A DNA stretch of 21,283 bases from the NCBI GenBank assembly GCA_035277145.1, contig DATELA010000065.1:1-21283 (forward strand), given 5' to 3'. The translations under genes and the position numbers were made by a program. The DNA comes from DASRAP01 sp035277145 (lineage in GTDB: Bacteria; Gemmatimonadota; Gemmatimonadetes; Gemmatimonadales; Gemmatimonadaceae). The notes under the pieces were generated by a model. The model did no database searches. It was given only the letters and a program-made list of their open reading frames with translations, and was not told the DNA's origin. Below are positions 13,044 to 21,264 of the stretch, piece after piece (position 1 is the first letter of the stretch; the number at the start of each line of letters is the position of its first letter).

Positions 13044-15170
13044 TCACATGATCGACCAGTAAAAGCGCGCTATATCCGCTGAGAACGTCCACCGGCCGTC
13101 GCGCGTTCCGCGCGCGACGTCGAGCCGAATGATTCCAAGCAGCGGCTCGAGCGCAATGCCAAACGCGGGATACCAACCCTGGCGTCGCGCGCGCACATAC
13201 GCGCCGGGCGCACCGTCGATGGTCAGGGCATCGTCCACCCAGACAGCGTGCGCGAATGGCGCGAGCGTCGCACGCGCTGGCACCGATCCGAATCGACCAA
13301 GCGGAATTGGAATGAATGGCGCGGGCAGTCGCCATTCGGTGCGCTGCGCGACGCCGCGCCGCGCACCGAATTCCGCGGCGTGATATCCTGGCGCAGTCAC
13401 GGGCCCACCGAAGTAGACGCCAAATTGCGGCGCGACGTCGCCGTTGGTGAGACCGGCAGCGATTGTGCGCATGGACAGCGCCGTCGCGCCAATCGCACGA
13501 TCGTATTCGATGTCGAGCGACGCGCGACCGGCGTGCACGTCATGGTCGAGATACTCGAGCGTCAACGCGGCGCGCAGCGTGCCGCCGAGCATTCCGCGCC
13601 GTGCGCCGTCGAGCTGAATTCCAGCGCGCGTTCCTTCAATTGCGCGCGCCGGGATGGTCGGCTCATACACACCGTTCTCTGGTGCAGCGCGAACGCTCAC
13701 CGAGTCGTGCTCTTCGGCAGCGGCGTGAATGCGCCAGCGAATTCCCGCCCAGCGACCGAGCGTGATTTGCGCGCCGGCGGCGCGAAGATCGTATGGATCG
13801 GTGTAGTCGCTGCCGAACTCTTGCGCGGCGATTGAATTGCGAACGCTCGATGCTTCAGGCGCAACGCGCGCATCCACGTAGTCGCGAAGCGCGAAGAATC
13901 TGATGGAGCGGCCCTGATCGAATCCTTTCTCGATGCCGATTTCGCCCTTCCATTCTTCGTCTGCAAATCCGTAGCGGACGCGCGCGTCGAGCGAGAGTTT
14001 CGCCGCCGGTCCCGAGCGCAACGCGCCCGCCCCACCGATCGCGACGCCTTCCGCGCGCGTGATGCGCACGATGTCACTGATGGACGGCATCGCGAGCGTG
14101 GCGTGTTGCGCACGTTCGCGAAAGCGGCGCGAGACGAGATCTTCGGCCATTTCCTGCGCGCGCGTGACGTCGTCGGGTTTGACGACGGCTACATCCGGCG
14201 GCAGCGCATCGAGAATGTTGCCTTCGAACTTGTAGGCGCGAAGCTGTTCCGGCGGCGCGAACGAAATTGGCGCGCCTCTGAATACGGCCGGCGGCGGCGC
14301 GAACGTGATGTCGTAACAACACACGTCCCAGCGCCCGCGAATGATGCCGCGCACGTCGATAATGAAATCGGCCGGCGTGCGCACGACTTCCAGCGTCTGC
14401 CGTCGCGGCAACCACGCGCCTTCGACGCGCGCGTTCTCCAACACAACAGCGAGATGTTCGATGCGATCGTCGAGAATTGCGGCGCGCGTGAATCCGAGTT
14501 CGAGTCGAACGATGTCCGCATTGCGCACGTCGACATATGCCGCGCCGACTACCCGCGGCTGGTTCGCATCGCGCGGACGGAACGCAACCTTGAACACGTC
14601 GATGCGCTCCGTGATCGTCTCGATACTCAGCGAATCGACAACCGCGTAGTCGTATGCACCGAGTGCACCCGCAGACATGGGATGCAACACGTCGGACACA
14701 TCGCGACCATCGCCGAGTCGAATGCGATCGGGAAAGTTGCTTTGTACGATGCCGAAGCGGTCGGAGTAGTAACCGATATCTCCAGGCAGCAGCAGCGTAT
14801 CGCGCATGCCCTTGACGATCTGCTTGGACATCGCCGGCGCTTGCCAGTACACGTCGACGGCGAGCTGCGTTTGCTTGACGACCTTCGGCGAAATCCACGC
14901 GGTGTCGCCGATTTGCGCGAGGAACGTGAGGTAGCCGGTTGCTTCAGCGCGATACGACGCGACGGTGTTCGCGGAGATTTGCCCGGTGCGGCGGTCGATG
15001 GTGCGCTGAACGAGTTCGGTAGCGCGTGGCGAATTCCAGGACTGCGCGGTGAGTGCGACGGGAAAGAGCAGGAGCGCGGGCAACGCGTACGGGGTGCGGG
15101 GCACGGGGTACCGGGTACCGGGCAACCGCGACAGCGCGTTTCGCACTGCGCGCACTACCACGCGTATCAC
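13044..15170 (-). CDS. Large secreted protein with outer-membrane barrel-like C-terminal half
   Basis: 708 residues. A signal sequence is visible (ALPALLLFPVALTAQ, near residues 29-43). Residues ~50-330 are a mixed alpha/beta part (a YRAEATGYLTFLAQ start, then repeated strands on outer-membrane-associated processing themes). Residues ~360-708 look like a beta barrel: alternating strands, Gly/Arg/aromatic-rich turns and repeated short loops. The overall plan resembles DUF5686/surface-antigen-type barrels, but it does not end in the usual terminal Phe (it ends FYWSIM). The GTG start overlaps the moaB-like stop in a GTGA. Residues 15-28 are encoded by a heptamer repeat (15087-15128), which lengthens the region before the hydrophobic core. 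Function unknown. Confidence 0.72.
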   Translation of the reverse strand: MIRVVVRAVRNALSRLPGTRYPVPRTPYALPALLLFPVALTAQSWNSPRATELVQRTIDRRTGQISANTVASYRAEATGYLTFLAQIGDTAWISPKVVKQTQLAVDVYWQAPAMSKQIVKGMRDTLLLPGDIGYYSDRFGIVQSNFPDRIRLGDGRDVSDVLHPMSAGALGAYDYAVVDSLSIETITERIDVFKVAFRPRDANQPRVVGAAYVDVRNADIVRLELGFTRAAILDDRIEHLAVVLENARVEGAWLPRRQTLEVVRTPADFIIDVRGIIRGRWDVCCYDITFAPPPAVFRGAPISFAPPEQLRAYKFEGNILDALPPDVAVVKPDDVTRAQEMAEDLVSRRFRERAQHATLAMPSISDIVRITRAEGVAIGGAGALRSGPAAKLSLDARVRYGFADEEWKGEIGIEKGFDQGRSIRFFALRDYVDARVAPEASSVRNSIAAQEFGSDYTDPYDLRAAGAQITLGRWAGIRWRIHAAAEEHDSVSVRAAPENGVYEPTIPARAIEGTRAGIQLDGARRGMLGGTLRAALTLEYLDHDVHAGRASLDIEYDRAIGATALSMRTIAAGLTNGDVAPQFGVYFGGPVTAPGYHAAEFGARRGVAQRTEWRLPAPFIPIPLGRFGSVPARATLAPFAHAVWVDDALTIDGAPGAYVRARRQGWYPAFGIALEPLLGIIRLDVARGTRDGRWTFSADIARFYWSIM
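15087..15128. repeat. Heptanucleotide repeat inside the 5' end of a CDS, six units
   Basis: Six 7-nt units on the plus strand: GTACGGG, GTGCGGG, GCACGGG, GTACCGG, GTACCGG, GCAACCG. They lie within the signal-sequence region of the minus-strand outer-membrane-type gene and encode its residues 15-28 (Pro/Arg/Tyr/Thr-rich). The unit length equals that of the 7527-7638 array, but the consensus differs. Confidence 0.8.
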
Positions 15171-15691
15171 CGCGTCAACTCGTGCAGCAAATGCTTCAGC
15201 TCAGGCAGCAACACTTCCTTCAATGCGAGATCAACCGCTTTCTTCGAACCGGGCAGCGATACGATCAGTGTTTTGTTCGCTGTGCCCGCGAGCGCGCGCG
15301 TGAGAATTGCCGCCGTGCCGATTTGCTCTTTGTAACTCACCCAACGAAATAGTTCGCCGAATCCGGGAAGTTCCTTTTCCAGCAACGGACGCACGGCTTC
15401 GACGGTGCGATCGCGCGTACCGAGTCCCGTGCCGCCACTGAGTATCACCACGTCGACGTCGTCGCGGGTGATGAGCTTGCTGACTTCGTCGCGCACGCGC
15501 GCTTCGTCGTTCGCGAGCAGCACACCGTGCACGACACTGTGCCCGGCTTCTTCGAGCAGGCGTCGTGCGAGCGGACCGGACTCGTCGGTTTGTTCCGTGC
15601 GCGAATCGCTGACGACGACGACAGCGCAGCGCGCTGCCGTGGCCTGGGCTGCTTCGCGATGTGCGCTCGTACCACGGGTGCGATCGGTCAT
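15167..15691 (-). CDS. moaB: MoaB/MogA-family molybdopterin-binding protein
   Basis: 174 residues. This family binds molybdopterin and adenylylates it (MogA) or is its MoaB relative, in molybdenum-cofactor synthesis. Landmarks are the opening strand VVVSDSRTEQTDESG, the molybdopterin loop LSGGTGLGTRDRTVEAV and, near the end, IVSLPGSKKAVDLAL. Length agrees with MoaB (~170). No other moa or moe gene is in the window, so it is a scattered copy. The stop overlaps the start of the large outer-membrane-type gene, and the start follows the Dph6-like gene by 9 nt, so the three genes are probably one transcript. Confidence 0.92.
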   Translation of the reverse strand: MTDRTRGTSAHREAAQATAARCAVVVVSDSRTEQTDESGPLARRLLEEAGHSVVHGVLLANDEARVRDEVSKLITRDDVDVVILSGGTGLGTRDRTVEAVRPLLEKELPGFGELFRWVSYKEQIGTAAILTRALAGTANKTLIVSLPGSKKAVDLALKEVLLPELKHLLHELTR

Positions 15692-15700
15692 GCGAAGAAG

Positions 15701-16369
15701 CTAACGCAGCACGAAATCGGCGAACACAAAGCCGTCGCGTTCGACGACCTTGCCGCGCGCGAGCGACAGCGGAGTCTTGAACGCCGGTCCGTCAACAGCA
15801 ACGGTGTGGAATTCACCGCGCTCGGCGCACGGATCGATGTTGGGTGCGAGCTCGGCCAGGAGCTGTGCATCCCATTCACGGCCCGCGACTTCGCGCGGGA
15901 CCACTCGCGGGTCCGCGACGGTGACGTACGCGCGCACGCCGGCGCCGAGCATGGTCGCGGCGAGCGCGCGTGTATCGACGCCCCAGATCGGAAACAGCGC
16001 ACCGATACCGGTGCCGGCCATGCGTTCTTCACGGTACGCGCGCACGTCTTCGAGAAAGAGATCGCCGAATGCCACGTGAGTGATTGCGAACTCGGTGCGC
16101 AGTTTCGCGAGCGCGTCGCGCATTGCGGCTTCGTACGCTTCGTTCGGACAGGGCCACGGCAACGGCGCTTCGACAAGGGGAACGCCAACCGCCGCTGCTT
16201 GCGCACGAACGACATCAGCGCGCACGCCGTGCATCGCGACGCGATTGAAATGCGAATTCATTGTCGTGAGCAGCGCGACGACATCGACCTCGCCCGCGTC
16301 GCGCATCACATGCAGCGCCCACGCCGCGTCTTTACCGCTGCTCCAACTCAGCGCAACGCGTGGACGCAT
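15701..16369 (-). CDS. Dph6-like ATP pyrophosphatase (diphthine-ammonia ligase family)
   Basis: 222 residues of the adenine-nucleotide alpha-hydrolase superfamily. The PP-loop is SSGKD (residues 10-14), followed by the family landmarks VAFGDLFLEDVR (99-110) and, near the end, CAERGEFHT (181-189), matching the E-x-GEFHT motif of the diphthine-ammonia ligase (COG2102) group. The archaeal and eukaryotic enzyme makes diphthamide on elongation factor 2, a modification absent from bacteria, so the bacterial homologue must act on another substrate (unknown amidation). It lies between the DsbA-like gene (34 nt upstream) and moaB (9 nt downstream). Confidence 0.87.
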   Translation of the reverse strand: MRPRVALSWSSGKDAAWALHVMRDAGEVDVVALLTTMNSHFNRVAMHGVRADVVRAQAAAVGVPLVEAPLPWPCPNEAYEAAMRDALAKLRTEFAITHVAFGDLFLEDVRAYREERMAGTGIGALFPIWGVDTRALAATMLGAGVRAYVTVADPRVVPREVAGREWDAQLLAELAPNIDPCAERGEFHTVAVDGPAFKTPLSLARGKVVERDGFVFADFVLR

Positions 16370-16403
16370 TGCGACGTTCGCCCTCGCGCGCGCGGCGACG
16401 CCC

Positions 16404-17120
16404 CTACTTGGCTTTCTTACGCGCCTCAGTGATGAGCTGCATCAGCTGCGCGATTGGAACGTCACCGGAAACACGTGCGGTTTGTTCGGCGGAAGTTGCG
16501 CCGCGCGGGGCAATGATGAACGTCGGCGTGCGTTCGATGCCGAGCCGGTTCGCGGTCTCGATATCGGCAAGCATCAACGGCGCGGCCGCATCGCGTGCGC
16601 GACAATCGTTGAACGCCACCGTATCGACGCCGGCTTCCCGTGCGTACCGCGTGAATGTCGCACCGGGATCGCGCGCGTTCTTCCACGTATCAACGTTGCG
16701 ATACAAGCGGTCAGCCATGCCGAGATAGCCGTCGGTGCCGCTCGCGAGACCTGCACAAATCCCTGCTTCGGCGGCGTGCCACGAACGGAGCCGCTCGGAG
16801 TACACGGCGTTCACGAATACGAGTCGCACGTCGGAACCGATGGCGCGCTTGAGCGAGTCCATGCGCGCGATGTGGAACGACCGACAGAACGAGCACGTGA
16901 AGTCCATGAACTCGAGCAGGACAACCATAGCGGAGTCGGGACCAATCGCGCGCGAATCACCTGCGCGAGCCAGTGCAAGCGTGTCGGCTTCAGCCGTCGC
17001 GGCGTTAGACGTGATGCCAGCGGCGCCACCAGCGCGCTGTGCAGAAACCGGGGTCGCGGAGAGCGCCGCGAGTGAGATGAACGCGGCGGCGGCGACGCGA
17101 CACGAGATGCGGTATGTCAT
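16404..17120 (-). CDS. Secreted DsbA-like thioredoxin-fold protein
   Basis: 238 residues. A signal peptide (RISCRVAAAAFISLAALSATPVSA, cleavage near AQ) leads to a disordered Ala/Thr linker and a thioredoxin-4/DsbA-like domain from about residue 60. The active site is CSFC (Cys76, Cys79) in EFMDFTCSFCRSFH, and the cis-Pro loop is RTPTFII. An additional cysteine pair (Cys122 and the one in FNDCRAR) may form a structural bond. Likely an envelope oxidoreductase or isomerase. ATG 17120 was chosen because it starts the signal peptide; the frame stays open far upstream, but that overlaps the divergent CopD-like gene. No Shine-Dalgarno is visible and a TATATT lies 9 nt upstream, so a leaderless transcript is possible. 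Confidence 0.9.
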   Translation of the reverse strand: MTYRISCRVAAAAFISLAALSATPVSAQRAGGAAGITSNAATAEADTLALARAGDSRAIGPDSAMVVLLEFMDFTCSFCRSFHIARMDSLKRAIGSDVRLVFVNAVYSERLRSWHAAEAGICAGLASGTDGYLGMADRLYRNVDTWKNARDPGATFTRYAREAGVDTVAFNDCRARDAAAPLMLADIETANRLGIERTPTFIIAPRGATSAEQTARVSGDVPIAQLMQLITEARKKAK

Positions 17121-17196
17121 GGGGTAGCCAATATACCTCGAACGGTGCGCAGTCGGTCCATCTACGCGGGTCGAATCGCGCGGTACATTCGGTGAC
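17121..17196. promoter_or_regulatory. Divergent promoter region with two -10-like boxes close to the starts
   Basis: The 76-nt gap between two divergent genes. On the minus strand, TATATT (17130-17135) lies 9 nt before the ATG of the DsbA-like gene. On the plus strand, TACATT (17184-17189) lies 7 nt before the GTG of the CopD-like gene. Both are close enough that transcripts would be leaderless or nearly so, and neither gene has a clear Shine-Dalgarno. -35 boxes are not convincing. Read by eye only. Confidence 0.35.
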
Positions 17197-18177
17197 GTGA
17201 TCGCCGCCACAATCATTGATATGGTCCAGGACGCCGCCGAGCTCACCGTCGAGTCGCCGGCGTACGTGGTCATTCGGTTCGCGCGATACGCGGGAATGAT
17301 CGCGCTGATCGGTGCTGCAACCTTCGCACTCGGCGTTGTTTCGCGCGCACGAAAACGCGGAGCGGACGAGCGGTTCCTGAGGGCAGTGGCGGGACGCGCG
17401 TTGTGGTTAGCGGACGGCGGGGCCGCCGTGTTGCTGTCGTCAGCGGTGCTGCGGTTGGTTGCGCAGCTGATCACGATTGGCGGACCGGAAGCGCTGAAAT
17501 CCGCGACGACGTACCGGTTCGTGCTCATGAATACCACGTGGGGACACGGCTGGGCGTTGGAAATGATCGCCGGGCTGTACGCGGTGTGGGCGTTGTCGCG
17601 CGTGCGACACGGGAAATCGTGGTGGCTGGTCGCTGGCGCCGCGCCGCTGCTCGGTGTCGCGGCGGGATTGTCGGGCCACGCCGTTGCGATCGAGACGCGT
17701 GCGCAACTCGGCGTTCTGCTCGACACCATACATATAGTTGCGGCTGCAGGTTGGGTTGGCGGTCTCGCTGCGATCGTGTTTGCCGCTGTGCCACCTGCGA
17801 TGCGCGTGGGCGGAGGTGCCGCGGGTTCGCTTGCGATCGTGGTGCGTGCGTTTTCGCCAGTCGCGTTGACGTGCGCGGCCGCGCTCGTCGTGAGTGGTGG
17901 CCCGGCAGCGTGGTTTCAGATTGGCTCGATCGAAGGTTTCTGGACGTCGCAGTACGGCCAGCGATTGCTCACGAAGCTCGCGTTGCTCGCAATCATGGCT
18001 GCGCTTGGCGCATACAACTGGCGGAGCGTGGCGCCGGTACTCGAGCGCGCGGAGGGTGCGGTGCGGTTGCAGCGATCGGCGAGAGCAGAGCTGGTGTTTG
18101 CGGTGCTGATTCTCGTGGTGACGGCGGTGCTGGTGGCGACGCCGACGCCGATCGAGGGTGTAGGCGGTAGCGAGTAG
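17197..18177 (+). CDS. CopD-like multi-pass membrane protein (copper resistance D domain)
   Basis: 326 residues with about eight hydrophobic segments. The C-terminal part carries the CopD signature DTIHIVAAAGWVGGLAAIVFAAV, near residues 175-197, and conserved His residues lie in the membrane (TWGHGWALE near 115, LSGHAVAIE near 160, and the signature His). CopD/PcoD proteins are implicated in copper transport across the inner membrane; some homologues are fused to or act with CopC, which is not present here. The GTG 17197 start is uncertain; ATG 17221 is an alternative. The last residues GVGGSE and the stop lie in a four-unit heptamer repeat (18157-18184). Confidence 0.85.
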   Translation: MIAATIIDMVQDAAELTVESPAYVVIRFARYAGMIALIGAATFALGVVSRARKRGADERFLRAVAGRALWLADGGAAVLLSSAVLRLVAQLITIGGPEALKSATTYRFVLMNTTWGHGWALEMIAGLYAVWALSRVRHGKSWWLVAGAAPLLGVAAGLSGHAVAIETRAQLGVLLDTIHIVAAAGWVGGLAAIVFAAVPPAMRVGGGAAGSLAIVVRAFSPVALTCAAALVVSGGPAAWFQIGSIEGFWTSQYGQRLLTKLALLAIMAALGAYNWRSVAPVLERAEGAVRLQRSARAELVFAVLILVVTAVLVATPTPIEGVGGSE

Positions 18178-18184
18178 GGTGTAG
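18157..18184. repeat. Heptanucleotide repeat across the stop codon of the CopD-like gene, four units
   Basis: GGTGTAG, GCGGTAG, CGAGTAG, GGTGTAG: four 7-nt units, two of which (GGTGTAG, GCGGTAG) are identical to the first two units of the 7527-7638 array. The stop TAG is inside the third unit. The 18185-18276 stretch after it contains a short CGCC-AC-GGCG-TTTT hairpin (about 18188-18201), a weak terminator candidate, and no gene. Confidence 0.75.
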
Positions 18185-18276
18185 AACCGCCACGGCGTTT
18201 TGGCTCTAAGTGATGGGTTGGTTTAGCGCTCGTAACATCTCCGCAACACCGCTGGAAGACCGTCCACGCGGCTTCG

Positions 18277-19959
18277 ATGATTCGCACTCACGATCCAGGT
18301 GCGTGCGTGCGGCTGATCATCGGCTCGACTCTTTTCGTTCTCGTCGCATGCACGGGAGATTCGGGCACGCCGCCTGAACCACCGTGTGATACGCCAACGA
18401 CATTCCAGGTTGGCGAAGTGCGCACGTTCAGCGGGCCGGCCGACGTTGCGTGCATTGTGATCGCGCGGACGAGCGCCGCGAGTGAGTTCATCGTCATCAC
18501 GGCGAACGTGACGGAAGGCGCGCAGGCCCGCGCATACACCGTGAGTTCGTCATTGGCGCCGAGCGCGGCGGCGAACGCCGCTTCGAGCCTCGCGTTGCCT
18601 GACGTAAGCGGCAGCATTGAAGCGAGAATTCGGCGTCGCGAACAACAACGGCTCGCCGCGCGCACTTCCGCGATCGCACCTTCGCGCGCGCGTGCGAATG
18701 CGAGCCGTCCGCGCGGCATCACGGCTGCCGTGGCAACGGGCGACACCATCACGTATCGCGTCGCCGATGTGGCAAGCGGTGATCAGTGCGCCAACTACAC
18801 AGAGGTGCGCGCGGTCGTACGCGCACTCGGCACGACGACGATCATCGCACAGGATGTGCTCGCGTCTGCAACCGGATTCACCACCGACGACTTCAACGCG
18901 ATGAGCGCGCAATTTGACGCGACCATTGTGCCGACGACGATCGACTGGTTTGGAGCCCCGAGCGACATCAACGGCGACAGTCGAGTAACGGTGCTGATTA
19001 CGCCAAAGATCAACGCGCTCACACCACCGGGGTCGAGCGGTTACGTGAGCGGGTTCTTTCTGTACTCCGACTTTTTGCCTCGCGCCGCAGCCGCGGAATC
19101 GCCAGCGTGTGCGTCGAGCAATGAGCAAGAGATCCTGTATTTGCTCGCGCCGGATCCGAACGGCACGATCAACGGCAATCGTATTTCCGTTGAGACAGCA
19201 TGGGAATCAGCGCGCGGCACGACGGCGCACGAGTTGCAGCACATGATCAGTTACGGCGTTCGCGCGACAGGCGGCGCAGAGCCAGAAGCGATTTGGCTGA
19301 ACGAAGGGCTGTCACATCTCGCGGAGGAAGTCGCGGGCCGCGCGATGCGCGGATACAGCGACGCACGATCGCTCACGTGGAATGACGTGCTCGCCGATCT
19401 CGACGCATTCGATTCGTTCTTTCGGCAGAATCTTTTGCGCTTTCGGCTCTGGATGACGCGCCCCGATCTCTCGTCGCCGTTGAGCGACAACGCGGCAACG
19501 CAGCTCGCGTCACGCGGCGCGGCGTGGGCGCTTGTGCGCTACAGCATCGATCAATACGCCGGCGCAAACCAGCGAGCGTTCACGCGCGCGCTGGTTACCG
19601 GACCGCAGTCCGGTGTGCAGAACCTCGCGGCGCGAACGGGCGCATCAACCGACGACCTGCTCGGCGGCTTCCTCGTTGCGCACGGCGCTGCGCCAGCAAT
19701 CGCGGGCCTGAACGCGCGCTTCAGATACACGACCTGGGCGATGCGCGACGTGATGAGCGAACTGACGGGCGGGACGTATCCGCTCGCAGTCACGGCGCTA
19801 CCAGCGATGGTCAACACACAATCGTGGTTCGGCTCCGGCAACTATTTCGTACTCACACGCGCTGCCGGTGAGCGCGCGACGACCTTGCACATGCGTTCGG
19901 GCGACGGCGAACCCGTGACGTTCGATGGCGCGCGCGTGCACGTCGCGCGCGTGAAGTGA
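18277..19959 (+). CDS. Lipoprotein zinc metallopeptidase, M30 (hyicolysin)-like
   Basis: 560 residues. A lipoprotein signal is present (hydrophobic segment, lipobox LVAC, Cys25), so the protein is probably membrane-anchored in the periplasm or exposed outside. Residues ~35-150 are a beta-rich and then Ala/Arg-rich region. The peptidase domain starts near 160, with PSDINGDSRVTVLITP (Ca-loop-like acidic stretch), the zinc motif HELQH (His318, Glu319, His322) and the third ligand Glu343 in WLNEGLSHLAEE. This gluzincin layout and the segment order fit peptidase family M30. ATG 18277 begins the signal; GTG 18310 would still leave a short signal. It faces a secreted beta-rich gene with only 3 nt between stops. 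Confidence 0.87.
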   Translation: MIRTHDPGACVRLIIGSTLFVLVACTGDSGTPPEPPCDTPTTFQVGEVRTFSGPADVACIVIARTSAASEFIVITANVTEGAQARAYTVSSSLAPSAAANAASSLALPDVSGSIEARIRRREQQRLAARTSAIAPSRARANASRPRGITAAVATGDTITYRVADVASGDQCANYTEVRAVVRALGTTTIIAQDVLASATGFTTDDFNAMSAQFDATIVPTTIDWFGAPSDINGDSRVTVLITPKINALTPPGSSGYVSGFFLYSDFLPRAAAAESPACASSNEQEILYLLAPDPNGTINGNRISVETAWESARGTTAHELQHMISYGVRATGGAEPEAIWLNEGLSHLAEEVAGRAMRGYSDARSLTWNDVLADLDAFDSFFRQNLLRFRLWMTRPDLSSPLSDNAATQLASRGAAWALVRYSIDQYAGANQRAFTRALVTGPQSGVQNLAARTGASTDDLLGGFLVAHGAAPAIAGLNARFRYTTWAMRDVMSELTGGTYPLAVTALPAMVNTQSWFGSGNYFVLTRAAGERATTLHMRSGDGEPVTFDGARVHVARVK

Positions 19960-19962
19960 CTA

Positions 19963-21264
19963 TTAGTTGAACAAGTCACTATCGGCGACGCGCGTGAAAT
20001 TGCCCGCGCGATCGACGACGTACACAAGCACGGTGAGATAGTCGTTCCATTGCCCGAAGCCTGCGCCAAATCGCAGCTCCGGTATTGTCATGCCGATGAT
20101 TCCCGGCGGCGACGCAACAACGCGATCCAGCACTCCGTCGGGCGGCAACGCTACGATGCCGTCGCGGACGAGGTACGTGACGAATATGCCCGCGATGTCA
20201 GCGTCTGGATCGCTCGCCGTCAGCGTCGTCAGGATTCCGGCCGTGCCGTTGAGTTTTGCATTCATTACAACCGGTGTGGGACGTTGCGCCTGCACCGCAT
20301 GCGCGATCGGGGTTTCGACAATCTCCGAGACGTTGCCGCGTTCATCGCCTACCCACACCGCGATGCATTTTCCCGCGAGCGTTTGATCCGAGAGCTCGAG
20401 ATCATACGCACCGATGATGACTGCTGTATCCCGGCCAGTGACGTTCGGGTATCGCGAGAATCCGCCGCGCATGCGCACACCCGCCGGCAGAACGCTCCGA
20501 CGATCGCACGCCGTGATGTCGATGAACGTACGCTCGACGTCTTTGTCGGGATCGACGACACGCAATACGTAGGCGAGCGAGCCTGCCCAATAACTCGCGG
20601 CAACTGATGCGATGCGCGGGCGTCGTGTTGCGTCAGCGCACACAACACGGAACGGCACAAACAAGCCACCCGACGTCGGCACCGAGAGATCGAGTCGCTC
20701 TCCGCCATCACTGGTGACCACACACTCGGCGGCGATGTGCCGGAGTGTCACCTCGTACGGGCCGGGCACCAGTCCATCGAGACGCAGCGTGTCGTTGGCT
20801 GCGAGCATCGCGACGCGCTCCACGCCGCCTTGCGCACGCACCGTCAGCACAAACGCAGAATCCGGTTGGTAACCATCGACGTACGCGGCGACCGTGAGCG
20901 ACGGCGTGCATGTAATGAAGAAGCGCAACAGCGACGTGTTGGCGTTGGCGGGGATTGTCGCCGTTTGCGTCACGCCACCGCGTACTCCGCACGTCGACGG
21001 TACGTCGCTGACATCCACGCGATATGACGCCGGCGGAACGTGCATGATGACGGTGTCACGCACCGTCGCGCGGAACGTCGTGTCGATGTTGAGCGTCCCG
21101 GAGAGTTCGCGCACACGGAACGTGTACGGTCCGCGTGCCGTGACTTCGGCGGGCGCGTCGACGAACGTGACCACTGCGAGATACGGGGGACCACCGCCTG
21201 GCCCGATCGCGTCGGCGCACGCAGCGCCGAGTAGGGCGAATACTGCTGTACGAACGAAACGCAC
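19963..21264 (-). CDS. Secreted beta-rich protein with repeated Ig-like segments, function unknown
   Basis: 433 residues from GTG 21264. The short N-terminal hydrophobic segment ends LLGAACADA: either a lipoprotein (weak lipobox, Cys16, Gly at -3) or an ordinary signal peptide. The rest is almost all beta: successive segments of ~80-100 residues with PYTFRVRELSG, PGPYEVTLRHI, YVLRVVDPDKDVERTFIDI, LTTLTASDPDADIAGIFVTYLV and YVVDRAGNFTRVAD. The two latter segments share the D-P-D-x-D pattern of Ig-like/cadherin-like domains. Even-spaced Cys residues suggest disulfides. No enzymatic motif. The start codon has no Shine-Dalgarno and the window ends 19 nt upstream. Confidence 0.75.
   Translation of the reverse strand: MRFVRTAVFALLGAACADAIGPGGGPPYLAVVTFVDAPAEVTARGPYTFRVRELSGTLNIDTTFRATVRDTVIMHVPPASYRVDVSDVPSTCGVRGGVTQTATIPANANTSLLRFFITCTPSLTVAAYVDGYQPDSAFVLTVRAQGGVERVAMLAANDTLRLDGLVPGPYEVTLRHIAAECVVTSDGGERLDLSVPTSGGLFVPFRVVCADATRRPRIASVAASYWAGSLAYVLRVVDPDKDVERTFIDITACDRRSVLPAGVRMRGGFSRYPNVTGRDTAVIIGAYDLELSDQTLAGKCIAVWVGDERGNVSEIVETPIAHAVQAQRPTPVVMNAKLNGTAGILTTLTASDPDADIAGIFVTYLVRDGIVALPPDGVLDRVVASPPGIIGMTIPELRFGAGFGQWNDYLTVLVYVVDRAGNFTRVADSDLFN

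Noticed and set aside
14103..15335. 410-codon plus-strand open frame opposite the outer-membrane-type gene
   Set aside because: Arg/His/Asp-rich shadow-frame composition and no recognisable domain; the opposite strand has a signal sequence and coupled start.
17121..17729. Upstream extension of the DsbA-like gene to 17729
   Set aside because: The extra residues precede a clear signal peptide and overlap the CopD-like gene antisense; composition is shadow-like.
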